A stretch of 22,145 nucleotides of DNA, from positions 1 through 22,145 of IMG/VR virus record IMGVR_UViG_3300048554_000680; one strand, written 5' to 3'. Source of the DNA: a virus. A model generated the notes under the pieces. That model saw only the letters and a list, made by a program, of their open reading frames with translations, was not told where the DNA came from and ran no database searches. This document shows positions 1 to 6,440 of this stretch, one piece after another (within the stretch, counting starts at the first letter, position 1; each line of letters starts with the position of its first letter). Position numbers and translations under genes: made by a program.

Positions 1-1
1 T

Positions 2-1207
2 GATCCACTTGTTACATTTGGTGTAAAGCAAGTACCTGAACGTACAGATGTTCTTACAGGACAAGGACTAGCATGGCCTGTGTTTAAAGAACTTGCACGT
101 AAACTTGTTGACCGTAGTCTTACTGGACATGCGGCACGTGATGCAATTATTTTGTGTAAAGATACAGCAACTACAGAACAGTGGAACGGTTGGTATCGTA
201 GAATCCTTATCAAAGACTTACGTTGTGGCGTTAGTGAAAAAACTGTAAACAAAGTTGCAAAGAAATTTAATGCTAAAGGCGAAACAAAATATACAGTACC
301 TGTGTTTACATGTTCGCTTGCACATGACTCAGCTAACCACGAAAAGAAGATGGTAGGCAACAAGCAAATTGAAGTTAAACTAGATGGTGTAAGAGTCCTT
401 GCAGTATGTAAAGGTGGTAAGGTAGAATTGTTTAGTCGTAATGGTAAGCAGTTTCATAACTTCCCACACATTATCGAAGAGATTGAATCAGTATTAGCAG
501 TTAAGCCTGCTCCATATGATTGTGTGCTTGACGGTGAAGTAATGAGCAAAGACTTTCAAGACCTTATGAAGCAAGTACATCGTAAAGATGGTAAAGCCGC
601 AACTGACAGTGTATTACACTTGTTTGATTTTATTCCACTATCAGACTTTTTAAAAGGTGGATGGGACAAGCCACAGACATATAGAAGTAACCTTGTTAAG
701 TATTGGGTGTTAGAAAATATAGACGTCTTAAAGCACGTTGTAGCATGCGAATGGGAAGAAGTAGACCTAAGTACTACTGAAGGTAACAAACGCTTTGTAG
801 AGCTTAATAAGACGGCTGTAGACGGTGGTTACGAAGGGGTTATGATCAAAGATGTTGATGCACCCTATGAATGTAAAAGAACACATAGTTGGTTAAAGGC
901 AAAACCGTTTATTGAAATTACTCTTAATGTCGTTGACGTCGAGCCAGGCACTGGACGTAACGAAGGAAGACTAGGTGCCATAATAGTAGAAGGAGAAGAC
1001 GATGGATACAATTATCGCCTTAACTGTGGGAGCGGCTTCACTGATGCTCAACGTGATGAGTACTGGGCTGAACGTGATAGTCTCATTGGTCAGTTAGTTG
1101 AGATAAGAGCAGATGCTCGTACAAAGTCGCAAGACAGCGACACATATAGTTTGAGATTTCCACGTTTCAAAACGTTTCGTGGATTTGAAGTAGGCGAAAA
1201 AGTATAA
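2..1207 (+). CDS. ATP-dependent DNA ligase, T4 gp30-like (5' end outside window)
   Basis: The enzyme would seal DNA nicks by an ATP-dependent ligase-adenylate mechanism during phage replication and repair. The frame is open from base 2, so the gene begins upstream. The GTG at 80 is internal, because clear coding sequence (..FGVKQVPERTDVLTG..) precedes it. 401 residues are visible, against about 490 for T4 gp30. Nucleotidyltransferase motifs appear in order: motif I EVKLDGVR with the adenylated Lys codon at 377-379, motif III DCVLDGEVM near 525-550, motif IV GYEGVMIKD near 828-855, and motif V WLKAKP near 890-910. An OB-fold-like region follows (VEPGTGRNEGRLGAI). The stop overlaps the next ATG by one base (TAATG). 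The family assignment is firm; closeness to T4 gp30 itself is inferred from motif spacing. Confidence 0.93.
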   Translation, partial: DPLVTFGVKQVPERTDVLTGQGLAWPVFKELARKLVDRSLTGHAARDAIILCKDTATTEQWNGWYRRILIKDLRCGVSEKTVNKVAKKFNAKGETKYTVPVFTCSLAHDSANHEKKMVGNKQIEVKLDGVRVLAVCKGGKVELFSRNGKQFHNFPHIIEEIESVLAVKPAPYDCVLDGEVMSKDFQDLMKQVHRKDGKAATDSVLHLFDFIPLSDFLKGGWDKPQTYRSNLVKYWVLENIDVLKHVVACEWEEVDLSTTEGNKRFVELNKTAVDGGYEGVMIKDVDAPYECKRTHSWLKAKPFIEITLNVVDVEPGTGRNEGRLGAIIVEGEDDGYNYRLNCGSGFTDAQRDEYWAERDSLIGQLVEIRADARTKSQDSDTYSLRFPRFKTFRGFEVGEKV

Positions 1208-1719
1208 TGTATAAAGTAACCGCCTACTTTAAAGATCATAAGGTCGTTCAAAAATTCTATGACCTATATGACGCAATAGATTTTAGAGATAGTGCAGATG
1301 CAAACTATCCTAAAGAAGTAAAATTTGAAAAGGTAAGAGACATGAGAGAATGGGTATTTAATTGTTGGAATGTAGTAATGGATGACAAAAGGAATCCTTT
1401 AAGTTCTATTCCCGATTTTAGTACAAGGCACATGATCATGCAGGTACTAGCATGGATGTGGTGTACAGTATTTGGTATTATTGTAGGCAGTATGTATATG
1501 GGGGTGTTTAGTATGGTCCTTCATACTTTACTACTAGGCGCTATTGCAGTAACAGTAGCAACATTTGAAACTGCAAAACGTAAGCCGGGAGCATTTAATT
1601 TTATGAACGGATATCGTTCACATGGTAGAGCAAGAACCTATACTATCTGGAGAGATGCAAAAGGTAATGCAAAGAAAGTTCCGTTGGATCCAGGTGACCC
1701 AGGCGGCGAACACGAATAA
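1207..1719 (+). CDS. Hypothetical two-pass membrane protein
   Basis: This 170-aa protein has no function I can assign. The first ~75 residues are soluble and charged. Residues about 76-120 form two adjacent hydrophobic segments (IMQVLAWMWCTVFGIIVG and VLHTLLLGAIAVTVATF) that look like a helical hairpin in the membrane. The tail is basic and then acidic (GYRSHGRARTYTIW..., ending DPGDPGGEHE). The ATG overlaps the ligase stop by one base, so translation is probably coupled to the ligase. It may be an inner-membrane protein made during infection. The reading frame is well supported by its position and codon use. Confidence 0.75.
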   Translation: MYKVTAYFKDHKVVQKFYDLYDAIDFRDSADANYPKEVKFEKVRDMREWVFNCWNVVMDDKRNPLSSIPDFSTRHMIMQVLAWMWCTVFGIIVGSMYMGVFSMVLHTLLLGAIAVTVATFETAKRKPGAFNFMNGYRSHGRARTYTIWRDAKGNAKKVPLDPGDPGGEHE

Positions 1720-1726
1720 AAAATAG

Positions 1727-1755
1727 TTGACAAATTTATAAGTAGACTATATACT
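1727..1755 (+). promoter_or_regulatory. sigma70-type promoter, TTGACA-N17-TATACT
   Basis: TTGACA lies at 1727-1732 and TATACT at 1750-1755, with the ideal 17-base spacer. The predicted start is near 1762, giving a leader of about 17 nt that contains AGGAG (1768-1772) before the GTG at 1779. It lies just after the stop of the membrane protein gene. Confidence 0.85.
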
Positions 1756-1778
1756 GTACAAAACAGCAGGAGATTTAT

Positions 1779-3071
1779 GTGGCTATTCCAAAGAAGACTA
1801 AAAAGAAAGTTGTACGAGGCGCACCTCGTATCAAACGTGGTAACAAACTTACAGAACCTAGCTGGGAAGGCTGGGAAGAATGGAGCGGAGAACAGTTCCA
1901 TCGTGCGGCACAACATGCCCGAGCTTGGTACTATGAAAATTTCAAACCAGTAGATCTTTATCCTGCCGTTTGGCAATGGATGGGTCTTAACGGCTATACT
2001 AAAGAGCAGATTAAACAAGCCAAAGCCGCTCCTAGTTATGAACTAAGCATTACAGGAAGTATTACTGCAAAGCTCTTAATGAATGGCATGCCTGACTACA
2101 ACGAGAAGCATGACAAGTATTGGGAGAGTCTGCCAGGTACAATGGGTAATACTGCTCCTGCATCAAAGTTTCTAAAGGAACGGATCGAACGTGCTATTGC
2201 TACAGGATCTGTTGTTGTAGAACAAAAGCAAGAAGTTGAAAAAGAAAAGTCAAAAGTATATACGCCTACTATACAAGAACGTATACGAGACCAAGCGTAT
2301 ATTCAGAGCGAAGCAATTGATGATTGGTTAGAAGGCTGGATAACAGACCCAAAGTCATTCGACCCGAAAGGGTTCGACTTTAAAAAACACTTCAGTGAAA
2401 TGAGTGTGACACAAGCACATGCTCGTAAACTGAAAACGTTTTATGTAGATGCCCTAGTAGATTTTGATGAGCTAGAACGATTCCCTACAGCAGGACAACT
2501 TAAAAAGATGAGTGAACTTGAAGCTGATCTTTGGTTACAATTAAAAGAAGGTCTTGGACATATTAAAAAGCCTGACATAAAAAATTACAGGATTGCAATT
2601 GGCGAACTTATTGCCGCTCTTGACTTTGTAATTGACAGTGCTAAAGCAACACGTAAGCCACGCAAGCCAAAGGTGTACAGTGCAGATAAACTAGTTGCAA
2701 AATTAAAGTATGCTAAAGTAGATCCTAAATATAAATTAGCAAGTGTAAATCCTGCAGATATTGTTGGTGCAAATGAGCTATGGGTATTCAATACTAAAAC
2801 ACGTAAACTAGGAAAGTATGTGGCTAAAAATATTGATCCTAAAGGAATGCGTAGAGAAGGCAGTGGATTAAGTGTAAAAGGCACTACTATATTAGGTTTT
2901 GACGAAGCATCAAGTATACAAAAAACTTTACGTAAACCAGATGTACAATTAAAAGAATTTAAAGATGCTGGCAAAGTAAAATTGCGTAAGTTTTTAGATG
3001 AAATACCTACTACTGATACAAAGCTAAATGGTCGGTGCAATCCTGAAACTGTGCTTCTGAAGATAAACTGA
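1779..3071 (+). CDS. Conserved phage protein of unknown function, 430 aa, GTG start
   Basis: A soluble, lysine-rich protein. It has a basic N-terminus (MAIPKKTKKK), a middle rich in charged helices, and a C-terminal domain (residues about 295-430) with a globular pattern: GLSVKGTTILGFD, KTLRKP, LNGRCNPETVLL. I recognise the C-terminal pattern as typical of marine T4-like phage proteins but cannot give a function. GTG at 1779 is chosen because AGGAG (1768-1772) is 6 nt upstream. An ATG two bases earlier (1777) opens a different frame that ends after 58 codons, at 1953. Its own sigma70-type promoter suggests early or middle expression. The stop overlaps the late octamer of the next gene. Confidence 0.85.
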   Translation: MAIPKKTKKKVVRGAPRIKRGNKLTEPSWEGWEEWSGEQFHRAAQHARAWYYENFKPVDLYPAVWQWMGLNGYTKEQIKQAKAAPSYELSITGSITAKLLMNGMPDYNEKHDKYWESLPGTMGNTAPASKFLKERIERAIATGSVVVEQKQEVEKEKSKVYTPTIQERIRDQAYIQSEAIDDWLEGWITDPKSFDPKGFDFKKHFSEMSVTQAHARKLKTFYVDALVDFDELERFPTAGQLKKMSELEADLWLQLKEGLGHIKKPDIKNYRIAIGELIAALDFVIDSAKATRKPRKPKVYSADKLVAKLKYAKVDPKYKLASVNPADIVGANELWVFNTKTRKLGKYVAKNIDPKGMRREGSGLSVKGTTILGFDEASSIQKTLRKPDVQLKEFKDAGKVKLRKFLDEIPTTDTKLNGRCNPETVLLKIN

Positions 3072-3077
3072 TAAATA
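3070..3077 (+). promoter_or_regulatory. T4-type late promoter octamer GATAAATA
   Basis: GATAAATA overlaps the TGA stop of the upstream gene. Five bases (TTAGT) separate it from the ATG at 3083. In T4, the late octamer spans -13 to -6, so transcription would begin at the A of that ATG. There is no Shine-Dalgarno, so the mRNA may be leaderless. Confidence 0.7.
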
Positions 3078-3082
3078 TTAGT

Positions 3083-4180
3083 ATGGAACAACTTGACAAA
3101 GATATACTTACAGTACAAAATGGCCTTAAAGCCGCAGCAGATGCAATAAGCAGTATTGCTAAAGCACCTGCTATAGTTCCTGAAGCTGCAGATCGTAGCA
3201 TTTCAGGCAATAAAATCAACGGTGGAAAAATAACTAATTTTTCTAGCAACGGCATAATTGATAGGTCAACAGAGCAAAATGTTCATATTACAGATGAAGG
3301 CATATCAGTTCCATCTTTAACTACCCCAGTAATTAATTCAGCAGTCACAGTCAAAGGCGAACTTACTGTACAAGGTCAAATCACAGCAAACAGATTGCAT
3401 GTAGATGAGATTAGTGCAGACATAAGAAACGAAAGAACTAGTCCTTTAGAGTTTAAAGGACCCGCACTAGCAGGCAAAGGATTAATTTGGACTGGCAAGG
3501 GTAATACTAAACAGTTTACTTTCCAAGAAAATGAAGACAGAATTTTCAGTAGTGAAAATTTAGATTTATTTAATGGCAAGCAGTATATGGTTGACAACAA
3601 TCCTGTGCTGAGTTTAGATACACTTGGTGCTACTGTGCATACAAGTAGTTTAAGAAAAGTCGGTACTTTACAAAATTTACAAACAACCGGGCATTTAAAT
3701 GTAGACAATTTTATATTTTGGGACAGTGACAGTATGCGCTTAGGCATTGGTACTGAAAGTCCAAATGGTATGGTAAGTGTGAAAAATCTAGAACATGAAT
3801 TTGTTATTGATTACACTGAAGACTTACAATATAAAGTTGGTACATGGACATCAACAGGTTTAAAAATTGTTACTGATGACGTAGACAGAATTACTGTAAA
3901 CGCAACAGGACAGATTACATTGCATGACCGAGTAAACATAAACGGTCGATTAGGCATAGGAGTTAATAACTTCAATGATGTTGATATCAGTACAGCAGGC
4001 CCCGTTAAGTTTCAAAATAAAAAGTTTGAAGTATCGAATAGTCCCCCTACATCAGGATCTTATAACCAAGGTGATATTGTTTGGAACGATACACCAGCAC
4101 CGACATCACATGTTGGCTGGGTATGCACTAGAACAGGTTCGCCAGGTGAGTGGAAACCATTCGGTCAAATAGGATCGTAA
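3083..4180 (+). CDS. Virion structural protein, fibre-like
   Basis: A 365-aa protein, probably part of the tail, baseplate or a short fibre. A helical N-terminus (about 35 residues) is followed by repeating short beta patterns typical of trimeric phage fibres: SGNKINGGKI, VNSAVTVKGELTVQGQ and RNERTSPLEFKG. The C-terminus (residues about 320-365) has a compact Gly/Trp-rich motif (GDIVWNDTP ... GWVCTRTGSPGEWKPFGQI), which recurs at the ends of phage tail fibre and tailspike proteins. Expression is probably late, from GATAAATA. The start has no SD. Structural role is inferred; the exact particle location is unknown. Confidence 0.75.
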   Translation: MEQLDKDILTVQNGLKAAADAISSIAKAPAIVPEAADRSISGNKINGGKITNFSSNGIIDRSTEQNVHITDEGISVPSLTTPVINSAVTVKGELTVQGQITANRLHVDEISADIRNERTSPLEFKGPALAGKGLIWTGKGNTKQFTFQENEDRIFSSENLDLFNGKQYMVDNNPVLSLDTLGATVHTSSLRKVGTLQNLQTTGHLNVDNFIFWDSDSMRLGIGTESPNGMVSVKNLEHEFVIDYTEDLQYKVGTWTSTGLKIVTDDVDRITVNATGQITLHDRVNINGRLGIGVNNFNDVDISTAGPVKFQNKKFEVSNSPPTSGSYNQGDIVWNDTPAPTSHVGWVCTRTGSPGEWKPFGQIGS

Positions 4181-4186
4181 ACACAA

Positions 4187-4486
4187 ATGAATAAGAAGAA
4201 ACAGCATAGAGCATGGCTCTTGGCCGCTCGCATTGGTCCATTAGTAGCCATGATGGCAATGTTATTTTGCCTAATATTAGAATTAGACACTTTATTAGAA
4301 TATATACTATATGGTATTGCAATACTATTTGCTATAATTGCATTCAGTTGGTGGTTCTGGATTATGGATATTGCAAAAGGAATGATGCAATTACTAGAAT
4401 CAGCAGCAGCTAGGTTTGAAGAAATACGAGAACAAATACGACAAATTAAAAAAGATATAGATGATGGGAAAGATGACAGAAGATGA
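4187..4486 (+). CDS. Small membrane protein with C-terminal coiled coil
   Basis: A 99-aa protein. Two hydrophobic segments at about residues 11-30 and 35-58 (IGPLVAMMAMLFCLILEL and YGIAILFAIIAFSWWFWI) are followed by a highly charged helix (ARFEEIREQIRQIKKDI) likely to be a coiled coil. The layout resembles small phage spanin or holin-like and signalling proteins, but nothing assigns a role. It starts 6 bases after the structural gene and overlaps the next gene by ATGA (4483-4486), so it belongs to a coupled transcription unit. Confidence 0.7.
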   Translation: MNKKKQHRAWLLAARIGPLVAMMAMLFCLILELDTLLEYILYGIAILFAIIAFSWWFWIMDIAKGMMQLLESAAARFEEIREQIRQIKKDIDDGKDDRR

Positions 4487-5049
4487 TAGTCATAGGAAAT
4501 GGCGAAAGTCGTTTACCTATAGACCTTTCGCTACAAACAGGAATAAAGATTGGTTGCAATGCAATCATTAGGGATTTTTTTGTAGACCATTTAGTCTGTG
4601 TAGACAGACGTATGGTGCAGGAAGCTCTGTCTCTCAAAACAAAATCTGTTATATATACAAGACGTGAATGGATAAGTTCATTTGATTTTCCTGTAATGCC
4701 ATTACCTACAATACCTTACAAAGGCGACAAAAGACCAGACGAACCCATGCAATGGGGTAGTGGGCCGTATGCAGTTTTACTTGGAGCTCTTTTATCTAAG
4801 CAAGTAAAAATGCTAGGATTTGATTTATACAGCGAAACAAAAGCAGTTAATAACATTTATAAAGATTCAGATAATTATGATGCTGGAACTAAACGTCCTG
4901 TAGACCCTAGATATTGGATTTACCAAATAGGGAAAGTTTTTGAAATTTTCCCACAAACCCAGTTTAAAGTGTACAATAAATTAGGCTGGATTTTGCCAAA
5001 AGAATGGCAACTACCTAATGTTTCACTTGACAATGTCAATGCTTTCTAG
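4483..5049 (+). CDS. Rossmann-like protein, possibly DUF115/MptE-like or glycosyltransferase-related
   Basis: A 188-aa protein. Its N-terminus IVIGNGESR, then GCNAIIRDF and DHLVCVDRRM, is the pattern of a nucleotide-binding Rossmann fold as seen in DUF115-type proteins (6-hydroxymethylpterin pyrophosphokinase MptE or sialyltransferase-like). A later MQWGSGPYAVLLGALL / VKMLGFDLY pattern fits the second half of such a fold. It sits two genes before a GT8-like glycosyltransferase and directly before a pterin enzyme, so both a glycan and a pterin role are conceivable. The fold is a moderate-confidence inference; the substrate is unknown. Its 3' end contains the -35 and spacer of the queD promoter. 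Confidence 0.65.
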   Translation: MIVIGNGESRLPIDLSLQTGIKIGCNAIIRDFFVDHLVCVDRRMVQEALSLKTKSVIYTRREWISSFDFPVMPLPTIPYKGDKRPDEPMQWGSGPYAVLLGALLSKQVKMLGFDLYSETKAVNNIYKDSDNYDAGTKRPVDPRYWIYQIGKVFEIFPQTQFKVYNKLGWILPKEWQLPNVSLDNVNAF

Positions 5050-5055
5050 TATAAT
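5027..5055 (+). promoter_or_regulatory. Perfect consensus sigma70 promoter TTGACA-N17-TATAAT
   Basis: TTGACA is at 5027-5032 and TATAAT at 5050-5055, with exactly 17 bases between them. This is full consensus. The -35 and spacer lie inside the end of the upstream gene. The predicted start is at about 5062, which is the A of an ATG and 9 bases before the leader hairpin. Confidence 0.9.
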
Positions 5056-5061
5056 AAGTAC

Positions 5062-5131
5062 ATGACACACAGAGGACTTTTATACGTCGACCCTCTTAAA
5101 ATACTCCGCCGTTCATATAGAGGAGAATATA
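5062..5131 (+). promoter_or_regulatory. Structured 5' leader of the queD-like gene (possible riboswitch-like switch)
   Basis: The ~70-nt leader starts 9 bases before AGAGG (5071-5075), which can pair with CCTCT (5092-5096) across a 16-nt loop. After this comes an A/T-rich tail (TTAAAATACTCC). The same AGAGG recurs at 5119-5123 within the Shine-Dalgarno AGAGGAG (5119-5125), so CCTCT could alternatively cover the SD. CTCC (5104-5107) could also pair with GGAG (5122-5125). The string ACCCTCTTAAAATACT resembles the 3' half of preQ1-I aptamers, which fits a queuosine-type gene. However, I cannot place the required pseudoknot pairing, so this is a structured leader with an unproven ligand. Confidence 0.45.
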
Positions 5132-5145
5132 ATGGCTTATTATAG
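5062..5145 (+). CDS. Possible 27-aa leaderless leader peptide upstream of queD
   Basis: An ATG at 5062 lies exactly 6 nt after the TATAAT, where transcription should start, and opens a 27-codon frame that ends at TAG 5143-5145, 14 bases inside the queD-like gene. If it is translated as a leaderless message, ribosomes would cross the hairpin and the queD Shine-Dalgarno. They would then terminate next to the queD start, giving coupling or attenuation. No family match is recognisable. It could be chance. Confidence 0.3.
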   Translation: MTHRGLLYVDPLKILRRSYRGEYNGLL

Positions 5146-5608
5146 CACAAAAACATACGGACACAACATCGGACTTTCAGCGGTGTTCCGTCAACCAAAT
5201 GCAGATCACTCACATTGTCATCTGCTACATGGATACAGTTTGCAATTTAAATTTACATTTGGATGTGCAAAACTAGATAACAAAAATTGGGCTGTCGACT
5301 TTGGTGGCTTGAAACAAGTTAAAGCATGGCTTGAAGATTCCTTTGATCATAAACTTTGTATAGACAAAGATGACCCAATGAAAGATGATTTGTTATTACT
5401 AGAATCAAAAGGACTTGCAGAGATTAGACAGTTTGATGGTGTTGGTGCAGAGAAGTTTGCAGAACACGCATTTAACTTTGCAGACGAATTAATTAGAAAA
5501 GCAACTGACGATCGTTGTTGGGTTGAATCTGTCGAGTGTGCTGAGCATGGAGCAAATAGTGCAATCTATACTCCATTCGAATCACAGAAGATTAGATTTG
5601 ATGGCTAA
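5132..5608 (+). CDS. queD: QueD/PTPS-like 6-carboxy-tetrahydropterin synthase homologue
   Basis: Enzymes of this family turn dihydroneopterin triphosphate into 6-carboxy-tetrahydropterin (7-deazaguanine/queuosine route) or 6-pyruvoyl-tetrahydropterin. The 158-aa protein keeps Cys29 in HCHLLHGY, DFGGLK (56-61), the Asp72-His73 pair (FDHK), VGAEKFAEHAFN with Glu107, and VECAEHG near 134-140. The usual zinc His in the FSAAH motif appears as Phe19, and the HGH motif is HGY (His33, Tyr35). Two of three classical zinc ligands therefore seem replaced. His26, His28 and His30 lie nearby. Marine phage homologues, as I recall them, share this variant. Regulation is by a consensus sigma70 promoter and a structured leader; SD AGAGGAG is 6 nt upstream. 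The end overlaps the next gene by 8 nt. Confidence 0.85.
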   Translation: MAYYSTKTYGHNIGLSAVFRQPNADHSHCHLLHGYSLQFKFTFGCAKLDNKNWAVDFGGLKQVKAWLEDSFDHKLCIDKDDPMKDDLLLLESKGLAEIRQFDGVGAEKFAEHAFNFADELIRKATDDRCWVESVECAEHGANSAIYTPFESQKIRFDG

Positions 5609-6422
5609 GATTGATAAAAGCCAGTATACAAAAGAACAATGGCAAGTTATAAAAGCACAACGCAAGGCGGACAAAGAACTTAACCGCCTTCGAAAAAATC
5701 ATAACATTGACGACAGCAATACAGATCAAAAATATATACTTTGTTTAAAACATGGACAAAAATATTCTAGCGATTATGTAAACAAATTGTACAACATGTG
5801 CAAACGCAACTGTACAAATTTTAAGTTTGCATGTTTAACAGATGATCCAACAGGTATTGATCCTGATGTAATAATTTTAGACTTGCCAAAAAATCTTGCA
5901 GGATGGTGGTGCAAACCTTACATCTATTCGCGAGACCTACCTATTAAAGGTGTAATATTATATATGGACTTAGATGTTGTTATTGCATCTAACATAGATC
6001 ATTTGTTCGAATACTTTCCAGATGACTGGTGTGTTATAAGAGATTTTACAAGAGTTATGCGTCCTAAGTGGGAAAAGTATAATTCAAGTGTAGTAAGATT
6101 TAAAACAGGCCAATTACATTTTGTTTGGGAAAGATTTGCTAGACAACAGCAAGTAATTCAAAAAAGACATTTTGGAGATCAAGACTGGCTGTGGGAAGCC
6201 GCTAGAGGAACTGCTAAACTATTTCCAGACAATTGGATTAAGAGTTGGAAATGGGAAATAAGAAGAAGTAAAGAGTGGGCACCTGGTGGAACTAAAGGTA
6301 CTCGTAAATTTAAATATGTTGAAAACATTACACCCCCAGATCAATGCTGTATTGCAGTATTTCATGGAGATCCTAATCCGCACAGATGTGAAGATCCATG
6401 GGTGGTTGACAACTGGAAATAA
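5601..6422 (+). CDS. GT8-like glycosyltransferase
   Basis: This is probably a nucleotide-sugar-dependent glycosyltransferase that modifies virion, DNA or host surface glycans. The 273-aa protein begins with a charged helix (residues 1-40). A GT-A-like domain follows, with strand YILCLKHG (45-52) and the metal-binding DxD at Asp123/Asp125 (YMDLDVVI). A C-terminal VFHGDPNPH resembles the conserved HxGxxKPW region of GT8. ATG 5601 is chosen over an earlier TTG because MAKIDKSQYTKEQ reads as a proper N-terminus and gives the usual 8-nt overlap with queD. Acceptor and sugar are unknown. Its last codons contain the -35 of the uvsE promoter. Confidence 0.78.
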   Translation: MAKIDKSQYTKEQWQVIKAQRKADKELNRLRKNHNIDDSNTDQKYILCLKHGQKYSSDYVNKLYNMCKRNCTNFKFACLTDDPTGIDPDVIILDLPKNLAGWWCKPYIYSRDLPIKGVILYMDLDVVIASNIDHLFEYFPDDWCVIRDFTRVMRPKWEKYNSSVVRFKTGQLHFVWERFARQQQVIQKRHFGDQDWLWEAARGTAKLFPDNWIKSWKWEIRRSKEWAPGGTKGTRKFKYVENITPPDQCCIAVFHGDPNPHRCEDPWVVDNWK

Positions 6423-6434
6423 AGATTGTATAAT
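6406..6434 (+). promoter_or_regulatory. Perfect consensus sigma70 promoter TTGACA-N17-TATAAT upstream of uvsE
   Basis: TTGACA is at 6406-6411 and TATAAT at 6429-6434, with a 17-base spacer. Six bases (AAAACT) then lead to ATG 6441, so the predicted +1 is the A of the start codon. No SD precedes this ATG, consistent with a leaderless message. Confidence 0.9.
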
Positions 6435-6440
6435 AAAACT

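Noticed and set aside
556-789. Minus-strand 77-codon open frame inside the ligase
   Set aside because: It lies entirely over conserved ligase motifs, has no SD or promoter, and its composition is that of an antisense shadow.
1638-2018. Minus-strand 126-codon frame across the promoter at 1727
   Set aside because: It covers two plus-strand genes and the promoter, and reads as a low-complexity antisense shadow.
2585-3255. Two overlapping minus-strand frames
   Set aside because: They lie opposite the 430-aa and fibre genes, with Ser/Leu/Phe-rich antisense composition and no start signals.
3591-3630. TTGACA within the 365-aa fibre gene as an internal promoter
   Set aside because: At 17 bases the -10 would read TTAGAT, and no gene starts downstream.
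5071-5112. Definite preQ1-I riboswitch
   Set aside because: The P1-like stem and A-rich tail are present, but the loop-tail pseudoknot and the usual GGTTC element are not, so only a leader structure is claimed.
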